Shown here piece by piece: positions 61,690 to 64,000 of a stretch of 64,000 nt of DNA (the stretch's first letter is position 1; the number at the start of each line of letters is the position of its first letter). This stretch comes from Sinonovacula constricta (lineage: Eukaryota; Mollusca; Bivalvia; Cardiida; Solecurtidae): assembly GCA_007844125.1 (NCBI GenBank), contig CM017556.1:77414456-77478455 (forward strand), in the 5' to 3' direction. The position numbers were made by a program, and so were the translations under genes. The notes below the pieces were generated by a model. It did no database searches. It was not told the origin of the DNA and was given only the letters and a program-made list of their open reading frames with translations.

Positions 61690-63905
61690 AATATCATTGT
61701 GAATTTGCCTGAATGTATGAGATGTGGACACTGGTTTCATTTAATATTCTACCTGAATGTATGAGATGTGGACACTGGTGTCATTTAATATTCTACCTGA
61801 ATGTATGAGATGTGGACACTGGTGTCATTTAATATTCTACCTGAATGTATGAGATGTGGACACTGGTGTCATTTGATATTCTACCTGAATGTATGAGATG
61901 TGGACACTGGTGTCATTTGATATTCTACCTGAATGTATGAGATGTGGACACTGATGTCATTTGCGATTCTACCTGAATGTATGAGATGTGGACACTGGTG
62001 TCATTTAATATTCTACCTGAATGTATGAGATGTGGACACTGGTGTCATTTAATATTCTACCTGAATGTATGAGATGTGGACACTGGTGTCATTTGATATT
62101 CTACCTGAATGTATGAGATGTGGACACTGGTGTCATTTAATATTCTACCTGAATGTATGAGATGTAGACACAGGTGTCATTTAATATTCTACCTGAATGT
62201 ATGAGATGTGGACACTGGTGTCATTTAATATTCTACCTGAATGTATGAGATGTGGACACTGGTGTTATTTGATATTCTACCTGAATGTATGAGATGTGGA
62301 CACTGGTGTTATTTGATATTCTACCTGAATGTATGAGATGTGGACACTGGTGTCATTTGATATTCTACCTGAATGTATGAGATGTGGACACTGGTGTCAT
62401 TTGATATTCTACCTGAATGTATGAGATGTGGACACTGGTGTCATTTAATATTCTACCTGAATGTATGAGATGTGGACACTGGTGTCATTTTAATATTCTA
62501 CCTGAATGTATGAGATGTGGACACTGGTGTCATTTGATATTCTACCTGAATGTATGAGATGTGGACACTGGTGTCATTTAATATTCTACCTGAATGTATG
62601 AAATGTAGACACAGGTGTCATTTAATATTCTACCTGAATGTATGAGATGTAGACACAGGTGTCATTTAATATTCTACCTGAATGTATGGGATGTGGACAC
62701 TGGTGTCATTTAATATTCTACCTGAATGTATGAGATGTGGACACTGGTGTTATTTGATATTCTACCTGAATGTATGAGATGTGGACACTGGTGTCATTTG
62801 ATATTCTACCTGAATGTATGAGATGTGGACACTGGTGTCATTTGCGATTCTACCTGAATGTATGAGATGTGGACACTGGTGTCATTTGATATTCTACCTG
62901 AATGTATGAGATGTGGACACTGGTGTCATTTAATATTCTACCTGAATGTATGAGATGTAGACACAGGTGTCATTTAATATTCTACCTGAATGTATGGGAT
63001 GTGGACACTGGTGTCATTTAATATTCTACCTGAATGTATGAGATGTGGACACTGGTGTTATTTGATATTCTACCTGAATGTATGAGATGTGGACACTGGT
63101 GTCATTTAATATTCTACCTGAATGTATGAGATGTGGACACTGGTGTCATTTAATATTCTACCTGAATGTATGAGATGTGGACACTGGTGTCATTTGATAT
63201 TCTACCTGAATGTATGGGATGTGGACACTGGTGTCATTTGATATTCTACCTGAATGTATGGGATGTAGACACTGGTGTCATTTGATATTCTACCTGAATG
63301 TATGGGATGTGGACACATGTGTCATTTAATATTCTACCTAAATGTATGAGATGTGGACACTGGTGTTATTTGATATTCTACCTGAATGTATGAGATGTGG
63401 ACACTGGTGTCATTTGATATTCTACCTGAATGTATGGGATGTGGACACTGGTGTTATTTGATATTCTACCTGAATGTATGAGATGTGGACACTGGTGTCA
63501 TTTGATATTCTACCTGAATGTATGAGATGTGGACACTGGTGTCATTTGATATTCTACCTGAATGTATGAGATGTGGACACATGTGTCATTTAATATTCTA
63601 CCTGAATGTATGAGATGTGGACACTGGTGTCATTTGATATTCTACCTGAATGTATGAGATGTGGACACTGGTGTCACATTTGCGATTCTACCTGAATGTA
63701 TGAGATGTGGACACTGGTGTTATTTGATATTCTACCTGAATGTATGAGATGTGGACACTGGTGTCATTTGATATTCTACCTGAATGTATGAGATGTGGAC
63801 ACTGGTGTCATTTGATATTCTACCTGAATGGTTGAGATGTGGACACTAGTGTCATTTGAAATTCTACCTGAATTTATGAGATGTGGACACTGGTGTCATT
63901 TGAGA
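61690..63905. repeat. 44-bp minisatellite (about 50 units)
   Basis: The unit resembles TACCTGAATGTATGAGATGT plus GGACACTGGTGTCATTTGATATTC, 44 bp, and is highly uniform. Variants include TTTAATATTC, GATGTAGACACAGGTG, TGTATGGGATG and TTTGCGATTC. The TTTGCGATTC marker recurs near 61961, 62842 and 63680. The spacings of 881 and 838 bp correspond to 20 and 19 units, which suggests block duplication within the array. The first units at 61690-61745 and the last near 63830-63905 are diverged, marking both edges. Confidence 0.95.
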
Positions 63906-64000
63906 GTCTGCACTCAAGTGTTGATCGTAAACAAGGCCAGCAGACTACGTCTCACTGCCAAAAAGTTGAATTACAAATGTGTCCTGGTTTATAACTCCAT
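63906..64000. other. Unique sequence at the window edge
   Basis: The tandem array ends and about 95 bp of non-repetitive sequence with higher GC follows. It is too short to classify. Confidence 0.4.

Overview
This window looks like nuclear DNA from an invertebrate animal, most likely a lophotrochozoan such as a bivalve mollusc. It is AT-rich, almost free of long ORFs, and full of tandem repeats, tRNA-derived SINEs, LINE scraps and short dispersed repeats. No rRNA or tRNA gene, CRISPR array or bacterial-type operon was seen. The species cannot be named from the sequence alone.

Only one strong protein-coding gene is visible: an uninterrupted 644-codon ORF on the + strand (50589-52523). It predicts a hydrophilic, probably disordered protein of unknown family with a PP1-docking-like KVSF motif near its N terminus. 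The other annotated genes are remnants of mobile elements.

Layout. 1-9790: mostly featureless AT-rich DNA with a GT/GC-rich simple repeat near 3.2-3.4 kb and an isolated CpG-rich patch near 7.8 kb. 9.8-12.5 kb: a nearly identical inverted repeat (about 245-265 bp arms) encloses several pieces of a short dispersed repeat, called family 1 here. 14.6-15.0 and 19.9-20.5 kb: decayed LINE reverse-transcriptase fragments. 23.8-28.1 kb: a broken Polinton/Maverick (adintovirus-like) element with a small basic protein, a hexon-like major capsid protein and an adenain-like protease. All are frameshifted, and the region is interrupted by a family 1 copy and a possible solo LTR. 30.4-31.7 kb: a 24-bp minisatellite. 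33.0-33.7 kb: two direct family 1 copies. 36.0-43.0 kb: a 34-bp satellite in two blocks, whose monomer resembles one end of family 1. 43.4-44.6 kb: a 41-bp minisatellite. 46.5-47.2 kb: two tRNA-derived SINEs, one with a perfect 12-bp target-site duplication. 50.6-52.5 kb: the gene. 52.5-61.7 kb: little visible. 61.7-63.9 kb: a 44-bp minisatellite running nearly to the window end.

Five tandem-array blocks make up roughly 11 kb. The most interesting observation is the apparent link between the dispersed family 1 repeat and the 34-bp satellite. The second is the decayed virus-like element. I did not find convincing evidence of a new intact biological system. All family assignments rest on recognition by eye and were not checked by database search.
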